Shown here piece by piece: positions 14,639 to 22,475 of a stretch of DNA of 24,144 nt. Below the pieces are notes generated by a model. It saw nothing but the letters and a program-made list of their open reading frames with translations. It did no database searches and was not told the origin of the DNA. Numbering within the stretch: the first letter of the stretch is position 1; the number at the start of each line of letters is the position of its first letter. Source of the DNA: Hyphomicrobiales bacterium. Lineage in GTDB: Bacteria > Pseudomonadota > Alphaproteobacteria > Rhizobiales > Xanthobacteraceae. The stretch covers positions 15,371-39,514 of the forward strand of contig PLTE01000044.1 in assembly GCA_003164375.1 (NCBI GenBank), written 5' to 3'. Position numbers and translations under genes: made by a program.

Positions 14639-15952
14639 CTACTGTTCGGGCTCGATCACGATCGGAGCGTCGAGGACCAGACGCTGGTTTGTTCCGAGCA
14701 GTACGCGCACCTCCACCGTCCAGACGCCCGGTTGCGATAATTCGATGTCGTCAACCTGCCACGCTTCGCTGGCGTCTTGCGATGCATAGCGTGTTATCGG
14801 CGTGCTTCCGGCTGCGGGCGGCGTGAGCGTGACCGTCAGGTACTTCGCGGCAAGCGAAGCGAAGTCGGCGTCCCAAAGCCGGATCGTCGCCCGCGCCGGG
14901 CCCGCGCGCCCGGGCATGATCGTCACGTCCGCCATGCCCTGTTCGGTGTGGATATGCACGAATGCGGCATCGGCGGGAACCGCGCCGTAGACCGGGTGGT
15001 GATGGGCGTGGCCGGCAGGCGGCATGGTTCCGAGCATCGCGACGATGACAAGGATGACGGCGCCGCCAAGCGTCTCAATGACGGCGTTGCGGCGCAGCTT
15101 ACCTAGCGCTGTCGTGGTGGTGTGGTCCCCTGCTAACCTTGGCGTGAAGCGGAACCGATTGGCGGCGGCGATAGCGACCATGCCGAAGAACAGCGCCACT
15201 TTGACAATCAGCAGCCGGCCGTACGTCGTTCCGACGAGCGCCGTCATGCCGCCGACGAGGTACCAGCTATTGACGATGCCGGTTGCCAGGAGAGTGCCGA
15301 CGCTGACGATACCGAGCGTGGAAAAACGCAACGTCGCCACTTTGGCCATCGCCGCCGAGGCGGCTTCGCGTTCGGCCGTAGCGAGGAGCAGCGCCAGCAA
15401 GGGCAGCGTGCCGACCCAGGCTGCCGCGGCGACCAGATGCAATACGTCTGCGGCCGGGTGAAGAATGCCCTCGATGCCCGATGCGCCGATGGCGTGGCCG
15501 GCCCAGGCCAAACTGCCGATCAGCGCTGCGGCCAAAACTACGGCCGCTGTCGCAAGCCATGGCCGGGCACTCCGACGTGGTTGCAGCAATCGGACCAATG
15601 TTCCGGCAAGGAGACCCGCGATAACCAGGCGGACGAGCCAGTCGTTGCCGAAATGGGTCTGCAACAGCACGGTCCAGATCACGCCCTGCGACCACACTTG
15701 CGGCAGCGGCTGTTGGCTCATTGCCTGCGCGGTGAGGAGGAGCCAGGCCGCACCCGACACCACACACAGCGCGAGGCTCGTCCACGCAATCGCCGCGAGC
15801 CGCGATCGGAAAGCGCGCGCGCCGTTCGCGGCGCCGCATTCAGCCAATGCCGGTGCGGCGATAAAAACCGCAAAGAACACAACGCCCGCGGTCAGCACGG
15901 TCGCGGCGAAGTGGATCGCGCGCACATAAACCATGGTGTCGTGCCAATCCAT
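14639..15952 (-). CDS. copD: Copper-resistance membrane protein CopD with C-terminal extracytoplasmic domain
   Basis: A 437-residue inner-membrane protein thought to work with CopC in moving copper across the inner membrane. About eight hydrophobic helices span residues 1-315, with conserved His in DVLHLVAAAAWVGTLPLLAL and Trp/His in SLAWAGHAIGASG; the CopD core around RFSTLGIVSVGTLLATG is clear. After the last helix comes a His cluster (GHAHHHPVYG). A soluble beta-rich domain of about 110 residues then ends the protein (from VHIHTEQGMADVTIMPG), resembling the YtkA/FixH-like domains fused to some CopD proteins. Translation starts 13 bases after copC ends, so the two genes form an operon. Converges with porin no. 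2. Confidence 0.92.
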   Translation of the reverse strand: MDWHDTMVYVRAIHFAATVLTAGVVFFAVFIAAPALAECGAANGARAFRSRLAAIAWTSLALCVVSGAAWLLLTAQAMSQQPLPQVWSQGVIWTVLLQTHFGNDWLVRLVIAGLLAGTLVRLLQPRRSARPWLATAAVVLAAALIGSLAWAGHAIGASGIEGILHPAADVLHLVAAAAWVGTLPLLALLLATAEREAASAAMAKVATLRFSTLGIVSVGTLLATGIVNSWYLVGGMTALVGTTYGRLLIVKVALFFGMVAIAAANRFRFTPRLAGDHTTTTALGKLRRNAVIETLGGAVILVIVAMLGTMPPAGHAHHHPVYGAVPADAAFVHIHTEQGMADVTIMPGRAGPARATIRLWDADFASLAAKYLTVTLTPPAAGSTPITRYASQDASEAWQVDDIELSQPGVWTVEVRVLLGTNQRLVLDAPIVIEPEQ

Positions 15953-15965
15953 CGCCGGGCTTCGC

Positions 15966-16319
15966 TTATGGGGCGCCGACGTGGAAGGTGAAATTGCCCT
16001 CGGTGCTATGGGTGTCGACCGATAGCGCGCGCCAGCGTACCTTGTAGCTGCCGGGCGACAGCGCCTTCACGCCGATCCGCATGGTGTTGTCGCTGATCTG
16101 CGCCTTGCCCTGATCGACGCGCGTGCCGTTTGCCTCAGTCACCTCGACGGTGCTGAATGCAGGCTCCAGGTTTTCGGTGAAGGTCAGTGACACCTCGTGC
16201 GGCGTCGCCGGCACTGTGCCGTCGACTGGCGGGCTCGCGTGGTCGAGCAACGCGTGGGCATCTGCGAGCGAGGTGGCCGCAACGAAGATGCACGACGCAA
16301 CGGCGAGAACCATTCGCAT
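15966..16319 (-). CDS. copC: Periplasmic copper-binding protein CopC
   Basis: A 117-residue periplasmic protein. The signal peptide (MRMVLAVASCIFVAATSLADA) leaves His as the first mature residue (HALLDHASPPVDGTV), which in CopC is part of the Cu(II) site. The Asp and His of VDTHSTEGNFTFHV complete the expected Cu(II) ligands. The Met-rich Cu(I) loop of Pseudomonas CopC is absent, so this is a Cu(II)-only type. It lies directly upstream of copD and 91 bases downstream of a small exported-protein gene on the same strand. Confidence 0.95.
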   Translation of the reverse strand: MRMVLAVASCIFVAATSLADAHALLDHASPPVDGTVPATPHEVSLTFTENLEPAFSTVEVTEANGTRVDQGKAQISDNTMRIGVKALSPGSYKVRWRALSVDTHSTEGNFTFHVGAP

Positions 16320-16410
16320 GGGGTGACCTCAAAAGTTCATTGGCGGCGATGCCGCATGTTGCAGCCGCTGGTTTGGCCGTTCAGGCCGCCCGCCGACACT
16401 TGGTGAGTTG

Positions 16411-16638
16411 TCAACGCGACGTGTGCATCGGATTTCGTGTGGCGGAGTGCCGCCCGGCTTGGCCACGAACCAGCGCGTCGTGCGCCAGCTCGGCCCTGAT
16501 AATGCATCGTGCGTTGCAGCCATAATCCGGATAAGGCCACATGAACGGACTTGGAAATCCGCCGGCTACCCCGGCATGCGCTGGAAGCGCGAGGAGGATG
16601 TTTGTTGCTAACATGGCAGGCAGCAAGATCGCCTTCAT
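16411..16638 (-). CDS. Small exported protein upstream of copC
   Basis: A 75-residue frame from ATG 16638, with GGAG six bases upstream. It opens a clean signal peptide (MKAILLPAMLATNILLALPA, cleavage after AHA). The mature part has an aromatic/proline segment FPSPFMWPYPDYG and a Cys pair in GCNARCIIRAE. I do not recognise the family. The strong start, signal peptide and position at the head of copCD support a real gene, perhaps a periplasmic copper binder; it could also be a chance frame, since the last 30 residues look unstructured. Confidence 0.55.
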   Translation of the reverse strand: MKAILLPAMLATNILLALPAHAGVAGGFPSPFMWPYPDYGCNARCIIRAELAHDALVRGQAGRHSATRNPMHTSR

Positions 16639-16837
16639 ACCGGACTCCATGTTTGGGCAAGTATCATTATTGGTTGCACTGAACTATATCGGGTCAGCTG
16701 CTGTCCGGCATCAAAATTTTGTGCGCCGCAGTCCGGAATAGCTACTCCAGCTCGGGGTTTATGAATTCTCTGCAAACGTATCGGGCGGTCGCCAATTTGA
16801 CGCGCGCAGCAGATGTTTATGTGTTATTCTTGAGTCG
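16639..16837. promoter_or_regulatory. Divergent promoter region of the copper module
   Basis: This gap separates the minus-strand small gene/copC/copD unit from the plus-strand DUF2946/PCuAC/SCO1 unit, so it should carry both promoters. I see a perfect palindrome CAAAATTTTG (16712-16721), flanked by two direct GTCCGG copies (16703-16708 and 16731-16736). A TTGACG at 16797-16802 could be the -35 for the plus-strand unit, but no good -10 at proper spacing follows. No CueR-type dyad was seen. Confidence 0.4.
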
Positions 16838-17260
16838 ATGAAGCGCGTGCGGCACCTCGTTCGGAATCGTTGGTCGGGCGGCGCATTGGCGCTGTGCGTC
16901 GCCTATTCGCTCGCCATCCAAGCTTTGCTTGTAAGCGTCGGACTGGGCATGTCGGCTGCCGCGACGCCTGGGCAAGCTGGCTTCGTTATCTGCAGTTTCG
17001 TCTCCGGGCCGAGCTCTCATGTACCGGCGACGGATGGCGGCCAGAACCAGCCCGCCCCCCGGCCGCAGTGCCCGTTCTGCTTCGTCGCCGCGCAAAGCGC
17101 CGGTCACCTTGCGGCGATCGATGCGGTAGCGGCGTTCGCCGTTTATGGCGGATTTGACGTTTTCGCGGTTCGCTACAGTCGATTCACGGACGAGCTATTC
17201 GTCCCGCCATTTCGCCGCACGGTCGGCGATCCCCGCGCCCCACCGACTTTTTCCGTCTGA
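16838..17260 (+). CDS. DUF2946 family protein no. 2 (CxxC)
   Basis: A 140-residue member of the same small family as the protein at 1088. A hydrophobic segment (GALALCVAYSLAIQALLVSV) anchors or exports it. A Cys in FVICSFVSG, a proline-rich stretch and the CxxC in PQCPFCFVAAQSAGH follow. The tail carries PRAPP as in paralogue no. 1. The ATG lies just after a GAG-containing site. PCuAC and SCO1 genes follow on the same strand (57-base gap), so it probably belongs to a copper-delivery operon. Biochemical role unknown; copper or thiol chemistry through the CxxC is a guess. Confidence 0.8.
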   Translation: MKRVRHLVRNRWSGGALALCVAYSLAIQALLVSVGLGMSAAATPGQAGFVICSFVSGPSSHVPATDGGQNQPAPRPQCPFCFVAAQSAGHLAAIDAVAAFAVYGGFDVFAVRYSRFTDELFVPPFRRTVGDPRAPPTFSV

Positions 17261-17317
17261 CGCTCGAACAGACTCCTTTTCTTTGGAGTCATGACTCATG
17301 CGCTTACGGAGAACATC

Positions 17318-17815
17318 ATGCGCTTTTTCCTGACGCTCGCCTGTGTGGGTATGTTGATTGCCGCCGCTTGCCCGGCCTTCGCGCAAGCAACCGGCAGTCC
17401 CAGCATAGAAGTCGAGAAGCCATGGGCCCGGGCGACGCCCGCCGGGGCTCAGACCGGTGCGGCCTATATGACGCTCGACAACAAATCCGGCAGCGCCGAT
17501 CGCCTGACCGGCGCGTCGTCGGACGTCGCCGCGACCTTGCAGATTCACGAGATGGCAGTTGTTAACGGCGTTATGCAAATGCGCCAGCTGGTCGAGGGTC
17601 TGCCGATTCCGGCCGGCGGCACAGTCGAGCTCAAGCCCGGCAGCTATCACATCATGCTGCTCAGACTGAAGAAACCGCTTACCGCCGGTGAAACATTCCC
17701 GCTGACGCTGACCTTCGAAAAAGCCGGGAATATTTCCGTCGCCATACCGGTCCAGGCCTTGAGCGCGACGCCGGAAGGCAAACCGGGTGGCATGGGTAAC
17801 ATGGAGATGAAGTGA
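17318..17815 (+). CDS. PCu(A)C periplasmic copper chaperone
   Basis: A 165-residue periplasmic Cu(I) chaperone of the kind that supplies the CuA or CuB centres of cytochrome oxidase. The ATG at 17318 is chosen for its GGAG site (ending five bases upstream) and a proper signal peptide (MRFFLTLACVGMLIAAACPA); a longer frame starts at 17291. The copper motif is present: IHEMAVVNGVMQM, then 20-odd residues later SYHIMLLRL, giving the His/Met ligands. The C-terminus ends in a Met-rich tail (GGMGNMEMK). Its stop codon overlaps the start of SCO1 (TGATG), so the two are translationally coupled. Confidence 0.94.
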   Translation: MRFFLTLACVGMLIAAACPAFAQATGSPSIEVEKPWARATPAGAQTGAAYMTLDNKSGSADRLTGASSDVAATLQIHEMAVVNGVMQMRQLVEGLPIPAGGTVELKPGSYHIMLLRLKKPLTAGETFPLTLTFEKAGNISVAIPVQALSATPEGKPGGMGNMEMK

Positions 17816-18426
17816 TGCACGCGCGTCAGATCATCTTGACGGCGATGGCCGGCATTGCCGGCTTTGCCGCGGTCGTGTTGTGTGTCGCGTTCGTCGCGTC
17901 CTCCCGCGAACCCGGCAATGGCGCCTATGTCGGGCCCATCGGCGGCCCGTTTACACTCGTCGACGACAGCGGCTCTCCAGTCACCGAAAGCGCGCTCTCC
18001 GGCAGGCCCACCGCGATGTATTTCGGCTACACGTTTTGTCCGGAGGTTTGTCCGACCACGTTGCTGGATTTGTCGCGCTGGATCCAAAAGCTCGGGCCGG
18101 ATGCCGACAAGCTCAATTATGTCTTCGTGACTGTCGACCCGCAGCGTGACACGCCGCAACTCATGCACGCCTATCTGTCGTCTTTCGACAAGCACATTCG
18201 CGGCTTCACCGGGACGCCGGAGCAGATCGCCGCGATCGCGCGGGAATACCGGGTCTATTACAAAAAGGTACCGACCGATGACGGCGGCCACGTGATGGAC
18301 CATTCCGCCATCATTTATCTGATGGGACCGGACGGCAAATTGGTGAGCGCTATCGCCTATCAGGAAGCTGACGCCTCGGCGCTTGATAAACTGACGAACC
18401 TGGTTGCGACGGCGCCGTCGTCCTGA
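17815..18426 (+). CDS. SCO1/SenC copper metallochaperone
   Basis: A 203-residue membrane-anchored thioredoxin-fold protein that helps load copper into the CuA site of cytochrome oxidase subunit II. One N-terminal helix (about residues 7-29) is followed by the SCO fold: GPFTLVDDSG, then YFGYTFCPEVCPTTLLDL with CxxxC, then FVTVDPQRDTPQ, and the copper-ligand His in VMDHSAIIYLMGPDGKL. All three copper ligands are present. The ATG at 17815 overlaps the PCuAC stop, with GGAG eight bases upstream; a GTG one codon earlier is possible. Acts downstream of or with the PCuAC product. Confidence 0.96.
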   Translation: MHARQIILTAMAGIAGFAAVVLCVAFVASSREPGNGAYVGPIGGPFTLVDDSGSPVTESALSGRPTAMYFGYTFCPEVCPTTLLDLSRWIQKLGPDADKLNYVFVTVDPQRDTPQLMHAYLSSFDKHIRGFTGTPEQIAAIAREYRVYYKKVPTDDGGHVMDHSAIIYLMGPDGKLVSAIAYQEADASALDKLTNLVATAPSS

Positions 18427-18551
18427 CCCGGCATGGATCAGGCCGGATCGCTGTTCGTGCTGCGGCGGTGCGCAAATGCCACAGTCGTCCTAATAGCGTA
18501 CGCAGAAGTTGCTTCGTACCGAACACGTACCTAGTATCGAGGTAATCGGGG

Positions 18552-18965
18552 ATGGGGCGTCGTATGATGCCGAAGGCGCAACGGACTGGCACCGGCTGGC
18601 GACGTGTTATCGCCGGCGTGCTCGCCTATGCGCTCGCCCTGCAAGGCTTCATCTTTGTGCTCGATGTCGGCCGTGCGGCGATCGCGGCCGCCACTGACGG
18701 CGCGAATGTTACGACGTTTGCGCTGTGTACGCACGATGGCGGCGGTGTCACGGTGCCGGGCGCGCCGGCTCAAGCGCCGGCCGGCGATATGCACTGCGCG
18801 TTCTGCTTCGCCGGCGCGGTCTATGTGACTTGCGCGGCGCCGAGCGCGCCGCAATGGAACAACATTGTCCTCCACGACGCGGTGTGGGCGGTAGCCGCGC
18901 CGCGTTTGGTTGGGCTTTTCAGCAATAAAAGCGCTTGGCCGCGCGGTCCCCCCGCCGCGGCATGA
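18552..18965 (+). CDS. DUF2946 family protein no. 3 (CxxC)
   Basis: A 137-residue third family copy. A hydrophobic segment (VIAGVLAYALALQGFIFVLD) is followed by a Cys in FALCTHDGGG. A GAPAQAPAGD linker leads to MHCAFCFAGAVYVTCAAP with the CxxC, and the tail is PRGPP. It is closer to copy no. 2 than to copy no. 1 by eye. GAGG lies upstream of the ATG at 18552; two further Met codons follow within six residues. It begins 125 bases after SCO1 and precedes an outer-membrane barrel gene, repeating the DUF2946-plus-outer-membrane-protein pairing seen at 1088. Confidence 0.8.
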   Translation: MGRRMMPKAQRTGTGWRRVIAGVLAYALALQGFIFVLDVGRAAIAAATDGANVTTFALCTHDGGGVTVPGAPAQAPAGDMHCAFCFAGAVYVTCAAPSAPQWNNIVLHDAVWAVAAPRLVGLFSNKSAWPRGPPAAA

Positions 18966-19070
18966 CCAGTCGGCGGAGTGACGCCGCCGCATTCTGCGGG
19001 CCTTAAGATTTTGGCCCTTTTCCATCGCTGAGCAGCCGAACTCCGAGCGCTATCGCGCGAGGAGACGGCA

Positions 19071-19124
19071 ATGCGCCAAAGCCCAAACATCCACTCTCGT
19101 TCTCGGGAGAGAAACTATGTCTAA
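19071..19124 (+). CDS. Possible 17-residue leader peptide overlapping the barrel gene
   Basis: A tiny frame (MRQSPNIHSRSRERNYV) with a strong GAGGAGA ribosome site. It ends with TAA at 19124, overlapping the start of the following gene by eight bases in another frame. This arrangement suits translational coupling. No sign of selection can be judged from a single sequence. Confidence 0.3.
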   Translation: MRQSPNIHSRSRERNYV

Positions 19125-19941
19125 TCCATCCACCGCAGCGCGGCCTCGGGTTCGCCCATTGGTCGTCGCCGCTTATCTCGCCGCAGCGACTCTGCCGCTT
19201 GCCTGTGGCGCTGATGTCGCCTTAGCGGCTGACCTGCCGATTAAGGCTGTGCCTCCGGCCGCGCCCGCCTATCAATGGTCGGGCTGCTATGTCGGGCTCA
19301 ACGCCGGCGGCGGCGCCAGCGCGTCGAACGTGACCACCACGGTCGGCGCCGGAGGCTTCCTGTTAGGTGGCGATCCCGCGGAGGTGACCAACGATGGAAC
19401 CGGATCGGCCAACACGTCGGATGTTCTCGGCGGCGGCCAAGCCGGCTGCAACTGGCAGAACGGGACGATCGTCGCCGGCCTTGAAGGCGATTTCGACTAT
19501 TTCCACAGCAATTCGAATTTCTTCAACAACACCAATACGCTGCCGACCAGCCTCAATTCCTTCGCCATCGGACAATCGCTCACTGCCAATTATCTGGCGA
19601 CCGTGCGTCCGCGTATCGGTATCGCCGCGGGTCGTAATTTCGCCTACCTCACCGGCGGCGCCGCATTCACCGACGTGAGCTACACCGAGAGCTACGTCGA
19701 CAGCGGCGGCGGCAGCGGCGCTGCGACCGCGTCGAAATTCCTGACGGGGTGGACCGCGGGCGCCGGCTGGGAATATGCCTGGACCGACCATTGGACGGTC
19801 AAGTTCGAATATCTGTATTCGGCCTTTCCGACGACGAGCGTGGCCGGCGTGATCACCGGACCGGGGGGAACTAATCCGCTCCACGGCTCGGCTGACCTCA
19901 TCATTCAGGTCGCCCGCGCCGGCCTGAACTTCAAGTTCTGA
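19117..19941 (+). CDS. Omp25/RopB-type outer-membrane barrel
   Basis: A 274-residue small outer-membrane barrel. The signal peptide spans about residues 1-38 (cleavage near ALAAD). The family opening APAYQWSGCYVGLNAGG follows, then VLGGGQAGCNWQNGTIVAGLEGDFDY, LATVRPRIGIAAGRNFAYLTGGAAF and the closing strand VARAGLNFKF with terminal Phe. The usual SGFYVG reads SGCYVG, and the resulting Cys may pair with the Cys in AGCNW. GGGAGAG lies just before the ATG. It matches the N-terminal half of the two double-barrel porins and stands here as a free single barrel. These proteins give outer-membrane stability; a metal role is only suggested by context. Confidence 0.9.
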   Translation: MSNPSTAARPRVRPLVVAAYLAAATLPLACGADVALAADLPIKAVPPAAPAYQWSGCYVGLNAGGGASASNVTTTVGAGGFLLGGDPAEVTNDGTGSANTSDVLGGGQAGCNWQNGTIVAGLEGDFDYFHSNSNFFNNTNTLPTSLNSFAIGQSLTANYLATVRPRIGIAAGRNFAYLTGGAAFTDVSYTESYVDSGGGSGAATASKFLTGWTAGAGWEYAWTDHWTVKFEYLYSAFPTTSVAGVITGPGGTNPLHGSADLIIQVARAGLNFKF

Positions 19942-20053
19942 CCGCCGGGAGCCCGTCATGTTCGCACCCGGCTTGATCTTCACCCTCATCGCCAGCTTGC
20001 GCGCGCGCCGTCATACGGCTGCGTCGCGGCGGCCGCATCCGATTGGAGCAACC

Positions 20054-21148
20054 ATGTCCACCGTGATCATGTCCCCGTCATCGTCGGCTCGCCGCCGTCC
20101 CAACGGACGGGTCGCCGCCGCGCTGTCCGCGATCCTCGTCCCGAGCGTCCTGGCCATGGTGCCGCTCTTCGGCATCACCACCGCCGCGCTCGCCTGCGCC
20201 TGCGGCTGCAGCGTGTTCGACGTCGGCGGCCTTGATACCCCGCAGGAACAGGATCACGGCGGCCGCGTGTTCTTCGAATTTTGGACCGGCGATCAGACCC
20301 ACAATTGGGTTGGCAGCTCCAAGGCGGCGGGCGGCCTCAATTCGGACAGCAAGATCAATACCGAGTGGTACAATGTCGGCTTCCAATACTCGTTCAATCG
20401 CGATTGGGGCGTGATGGTGCGGATACCGACCGTCAACCGCGCTTTGACCACCGACACGGCACCGATCGGCCCCGGATCGGAGACCTTCAGGTCCACCGAC
20501 ATCGGCGACATCGAGATCATGGGCATGTACACCGGGTTCTTCCCGGACATGTCGACCGGCGTCGTTTTCGGCGTCAAGCTGCCGAGCGGCACTTACAACG
20601 CCCCCGGGCTCGACCGCGACACCCAGATCGGGTCAGGCAGCACCGACCTTTTGCTCGGCGGTTTCCATCGCGGCATGATCACCGGCGACAACGCCTGGCA
20701 GTATTTTGCACAAGCGATGTGGCGGCAGCCGTTCCTCTATCAGGACGCGGCGGACCCTCAGGGCCTCTTCGACGGCAATGCCGGCGTCGTGGAAAGCTAT
20801 CACCCGGGCCTGCAGGTCGATGGTGCCGCCGGCATCTTGTACAACAATTGGTATCATGTGCTCGGCTTCGACAAGATCACGCCGCTGGGCCAGGTCATCA
20901 TATCGCATCGCGATCATGACACCGGGACCGGTTCCGATCCGCTAAACTCTGGCTTCGACCGAGTGATGCTGTCGCCGGGCATCGAATTCACCAAGGTGCT
21001 CGACGAGGCCAACAATCGCGTGCTCAAGACTTATTTCGACATCGAGGTGCCGGTCTATTACCGGGCCAATGCCGCCAACAACAACGGAACCGAAGGTCAG
21101 CTCGTCGCGCCCTACTTGATTAAGGTGGTGACCAGCTACAATTTCTGA
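20054..21148 (+). CDS. Outer-membrane protein with N-terminal CxCxC motif
   Basis: A 364-residue exported protein. The ATG at 20054 (GGAG upstream) opens a good signal peptide ending near ALA. The mature N-terminus reads CACGCSVFDVGG, three Cys in five residues. The frame is open to 19958, where another ATG has a GGGAG site, so a longer start cannot be excluded. The rest is barrel-like, with HGGRVFFEFWTGDQTHNW, INTEWYNVGFQYSFNRDWGV, GVVFGVKLPSGTYN, TDLLLGGFHRGM and a final YLIKVVTSYNF ending in Phe. I know such proteins near copper and TlpA genes but not a defined function. It may be a lipoprotein or a metal-binding barrel. A TlpA-like gene follows by 37 bases. Confidence 0.7.
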   Translation: MSTVIMSPSSSARRRPNGRVAAALSAILVPSVLAMVPLFGITTAALACACGCSVFDVGGLDTPQEQDHGGRVFFEFWTGDQTHNWVGSSKAAGGLNSDSKINTEWYNVGFQYSFNRDWGVMVRIPTVNRALTTDTAPIGPGSETFRSTDIGDIEIMGMYTGFFPDMSTGVVFGVKLPSGTYNAPGLDRDTQIGSGSTDLLLGGFHRGMITGDNAWQYFAQAMWRQPFLYQDAADPQGLFDGNAGVVESYHPGLQVDGAAGILYNNWYHVLGFDKITPLGQVIISHRDHDTGTGSDPLNSGFDRVMLSPGIEFTKVLDEANNRVLKTYFDIEVPVYYRANAANNNGTEGQLVAPYLIKVVTSYNF

Positions 21149-21185
21149 ACAAACACAGGTATCACGCAGCGATGCAAGTCTGACA

Positions 21186-21704
21186 ATGAATGTCATCGCA
21201 ACACGATCGACGACGGCCGCGCGGTGCGCGGGCGCCGTCGTGCTGGCCGGTACCATTTGGCTTACGGCGATTCCGGCGCGCGCCGCGCCGGAGATTGACA
21301 AGCCCGCGCCGGCGCTTGTCGTTACGGAACTTGACGGGAAAACCTTCGATCTCTCAAAGCTCAAGGGCAAGGTCGTGCTGGTGAACTACTGGGCGACCTG
21401 GTGCGCGCCATGCCGCAAGGACATGCCGAAGCTCGATGCGTTTTATCGCGGCCATGAAGAGACCATGGCGTTGATCGGCATCAGCGTCGACCGCGAGCGC
21501 GACCTGCCGAAGGTCCGCAAAGTCATGACGTCGCTGGCTTATCCAGTCGCGCTCTTAAAGGACGTGACGGTCGACGGCTTCGGGCAGCCTGAAGGCGTGC
21601 CGATCACCTGGATCGTCGATGCCGACGGCAAAGTGCGCGACCGCATGATCGACGTGCGCGATGAATTGCTCCACGACCTCGTCGTTCCGCTGTTGCCGCA
21701 TTGA
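21186..21704 (+). CDS. TlpA-like periplasmic thioredoxin
   Basis: A 172-residue exported thiol-disulphide protein. The signal segment (AGAVVLAGTIWLTAIPARA) is followed by the TlpA/ResA-type thioredoxin fold. It carries FDLSKLKGKVVLVNYWATWC, the active site WCAPC with RKDMPKLD after it, a cis-Pro loop in GVPITWIVDADGKV, and LIGISVDRERD. In Bradyrhizobium TlpA reduces SCO1 and the oxidase CuA site, so here it would keep the nearby SCO1 and PCuAC thiols ready for copper. The ribosome site is weak; it could be translated with the preceding barrel gene. Confidence 0.93.
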   Translation: MNVIATRSTTAARCAGAVVLAGTIWLTAIPARAAPEIDKPAPALVVTELDGKTFDLSKLKGKVVLVNYWATWCAPCRKDMPKLDAFYRGHEETMALIGISVDRERDLPKVRKVMTSLAYPVALLKDVTVDGFGQPEGVPITWIVDADGKVRDRMIDVRDELLHDLVVPLLPH

Positions 21705-21730
21705 ACCGAGTGTGGAGCAGGCCCGGAGCG

Positions 21731-22255
21731 ATGCGGATCAAACGAAAGGTTTTGCGCCACGCCGCCGCGGGCGCAGTGGGGGTGTATCTGCTCCTCGCCG
21801 CGCCCGCCGCGCAGGCCGGCGAGTGGCTCACCGACGCCAATTCCGGCTGCCAGGTCTGGGACCCCAATCCTCAATTGGAGGAATCCGTCACCTGGTCTGG
21901 AGGCTGTACCAACGGCCATGCCGACGGCGCCGGCACCGCGCAATGGTTCAAAGCCGGCGTTCGCATCGAGACCAATGAAGGCACATGGCGCGACGGCCGG
22001 CAGTCCGGCAAAGGCGCGCAGATTTGGCCAAGCGGACGCTTCGACGGCGAGATCGTCGACGGCCTGCCGAACGGGGCAGGGGTTCTGGCCTTGCAAAAAC
22101 TGCGCTACGAAGGTCAATTCCGCGACGGCAGGCCCAATGGCATCGGCACGCTGACGATGGGAAATGAAACGCTGCAGGGCACCTGGAAAGACGGCTGTCT
22201 GCAGGGCAGCCAACGGAAAGCCGCAATAGGCATTCCATTGTCGGACTGCCGCTGA
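21731..22255 (+). CDS. Exported MORN-repeat protein
   Basis: A 174-residue exported protein. The ATG at 21731 with a CGGAG site opens a signal peptide ending AAQA. Four to five MORN units follow (examples: EGTWRDGRQSGKGAQIWPSG and YEGQFRDGRPNGIGTLTMGN). Two Cys flank the first unit (SGCQVW and GGCTNG) and two lie near the end (DGCLQG and SDCR), probably in disulphides. MORN repeats form beta-hairpin scaffolds and do not show a specific activity. It follows the TlpA-like gene on the same strand by 26 bases. Confidence 0.88.
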   Translation: MRIKRKVLRHAAAGAVGVYLLLAAPAAQAGEWLTDANSGCQVWDPNPQLEESVTWSGGCTNGHADGAGTAQWFKAGVRIETNEGTWRDGRQSGKGAQIWPSGRFDGEIVDGLPNGAGVLALQKLRYEGQFRDGRPNGIGTLTMGNETLQGTWKDGCLQGSQRKAAIGIPLSDCR

Positions 22256-22289
22256 CGCCACATCGCGTGCCCATCAAACGGAGGAGACA

Positions 22290-22475
22290 ATGCGCGCACT
22301 TTGTCTGGTTCTTTGTTGCGGGATCCTCGCCTCGGTCGCGGTTGCGGTGCCCCGGGCGGCGATCGCTCAAACAGCGGGCGCGGAGGAGAGCAAGGGCAAA
22401 GACTGCCGGATGGAGCAGCAATGCCACTGGAAAGATTTCAAGAAAATCTGCGTCTGGGTCAAAGTGTGCCGCTAG
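22290..22475 (+). CDS. Small exported Cys-rich protein
   Basis: A 61-residue protein with a strong GGAGGAGA ribosome site. Its signal peptide (MRALCLVLCCGILASVAVAV, cleavage near AIAQ) leaves a mature chain of about 35 residues. That chain holds four Cys in a DCRMEQQC then KKICVWVKVC pattern, which suggests two disulphides or metal binding. I do not recognise the family. Its last 55 bases overlap the next gene in another frame. Confidence 0.7.
   Translation: MRALCLVLCCGILASVAVAVPRAAIAQTAGAEESKGKDCRMEQQCHWKDFKKICVWVKVCR

Noticed and set aside
15267..15839. Minus-strand 190-residue frame overlapping copD
   Set aside because: Same-strand alternative frame of copD with Arg-rich low-complexity product.
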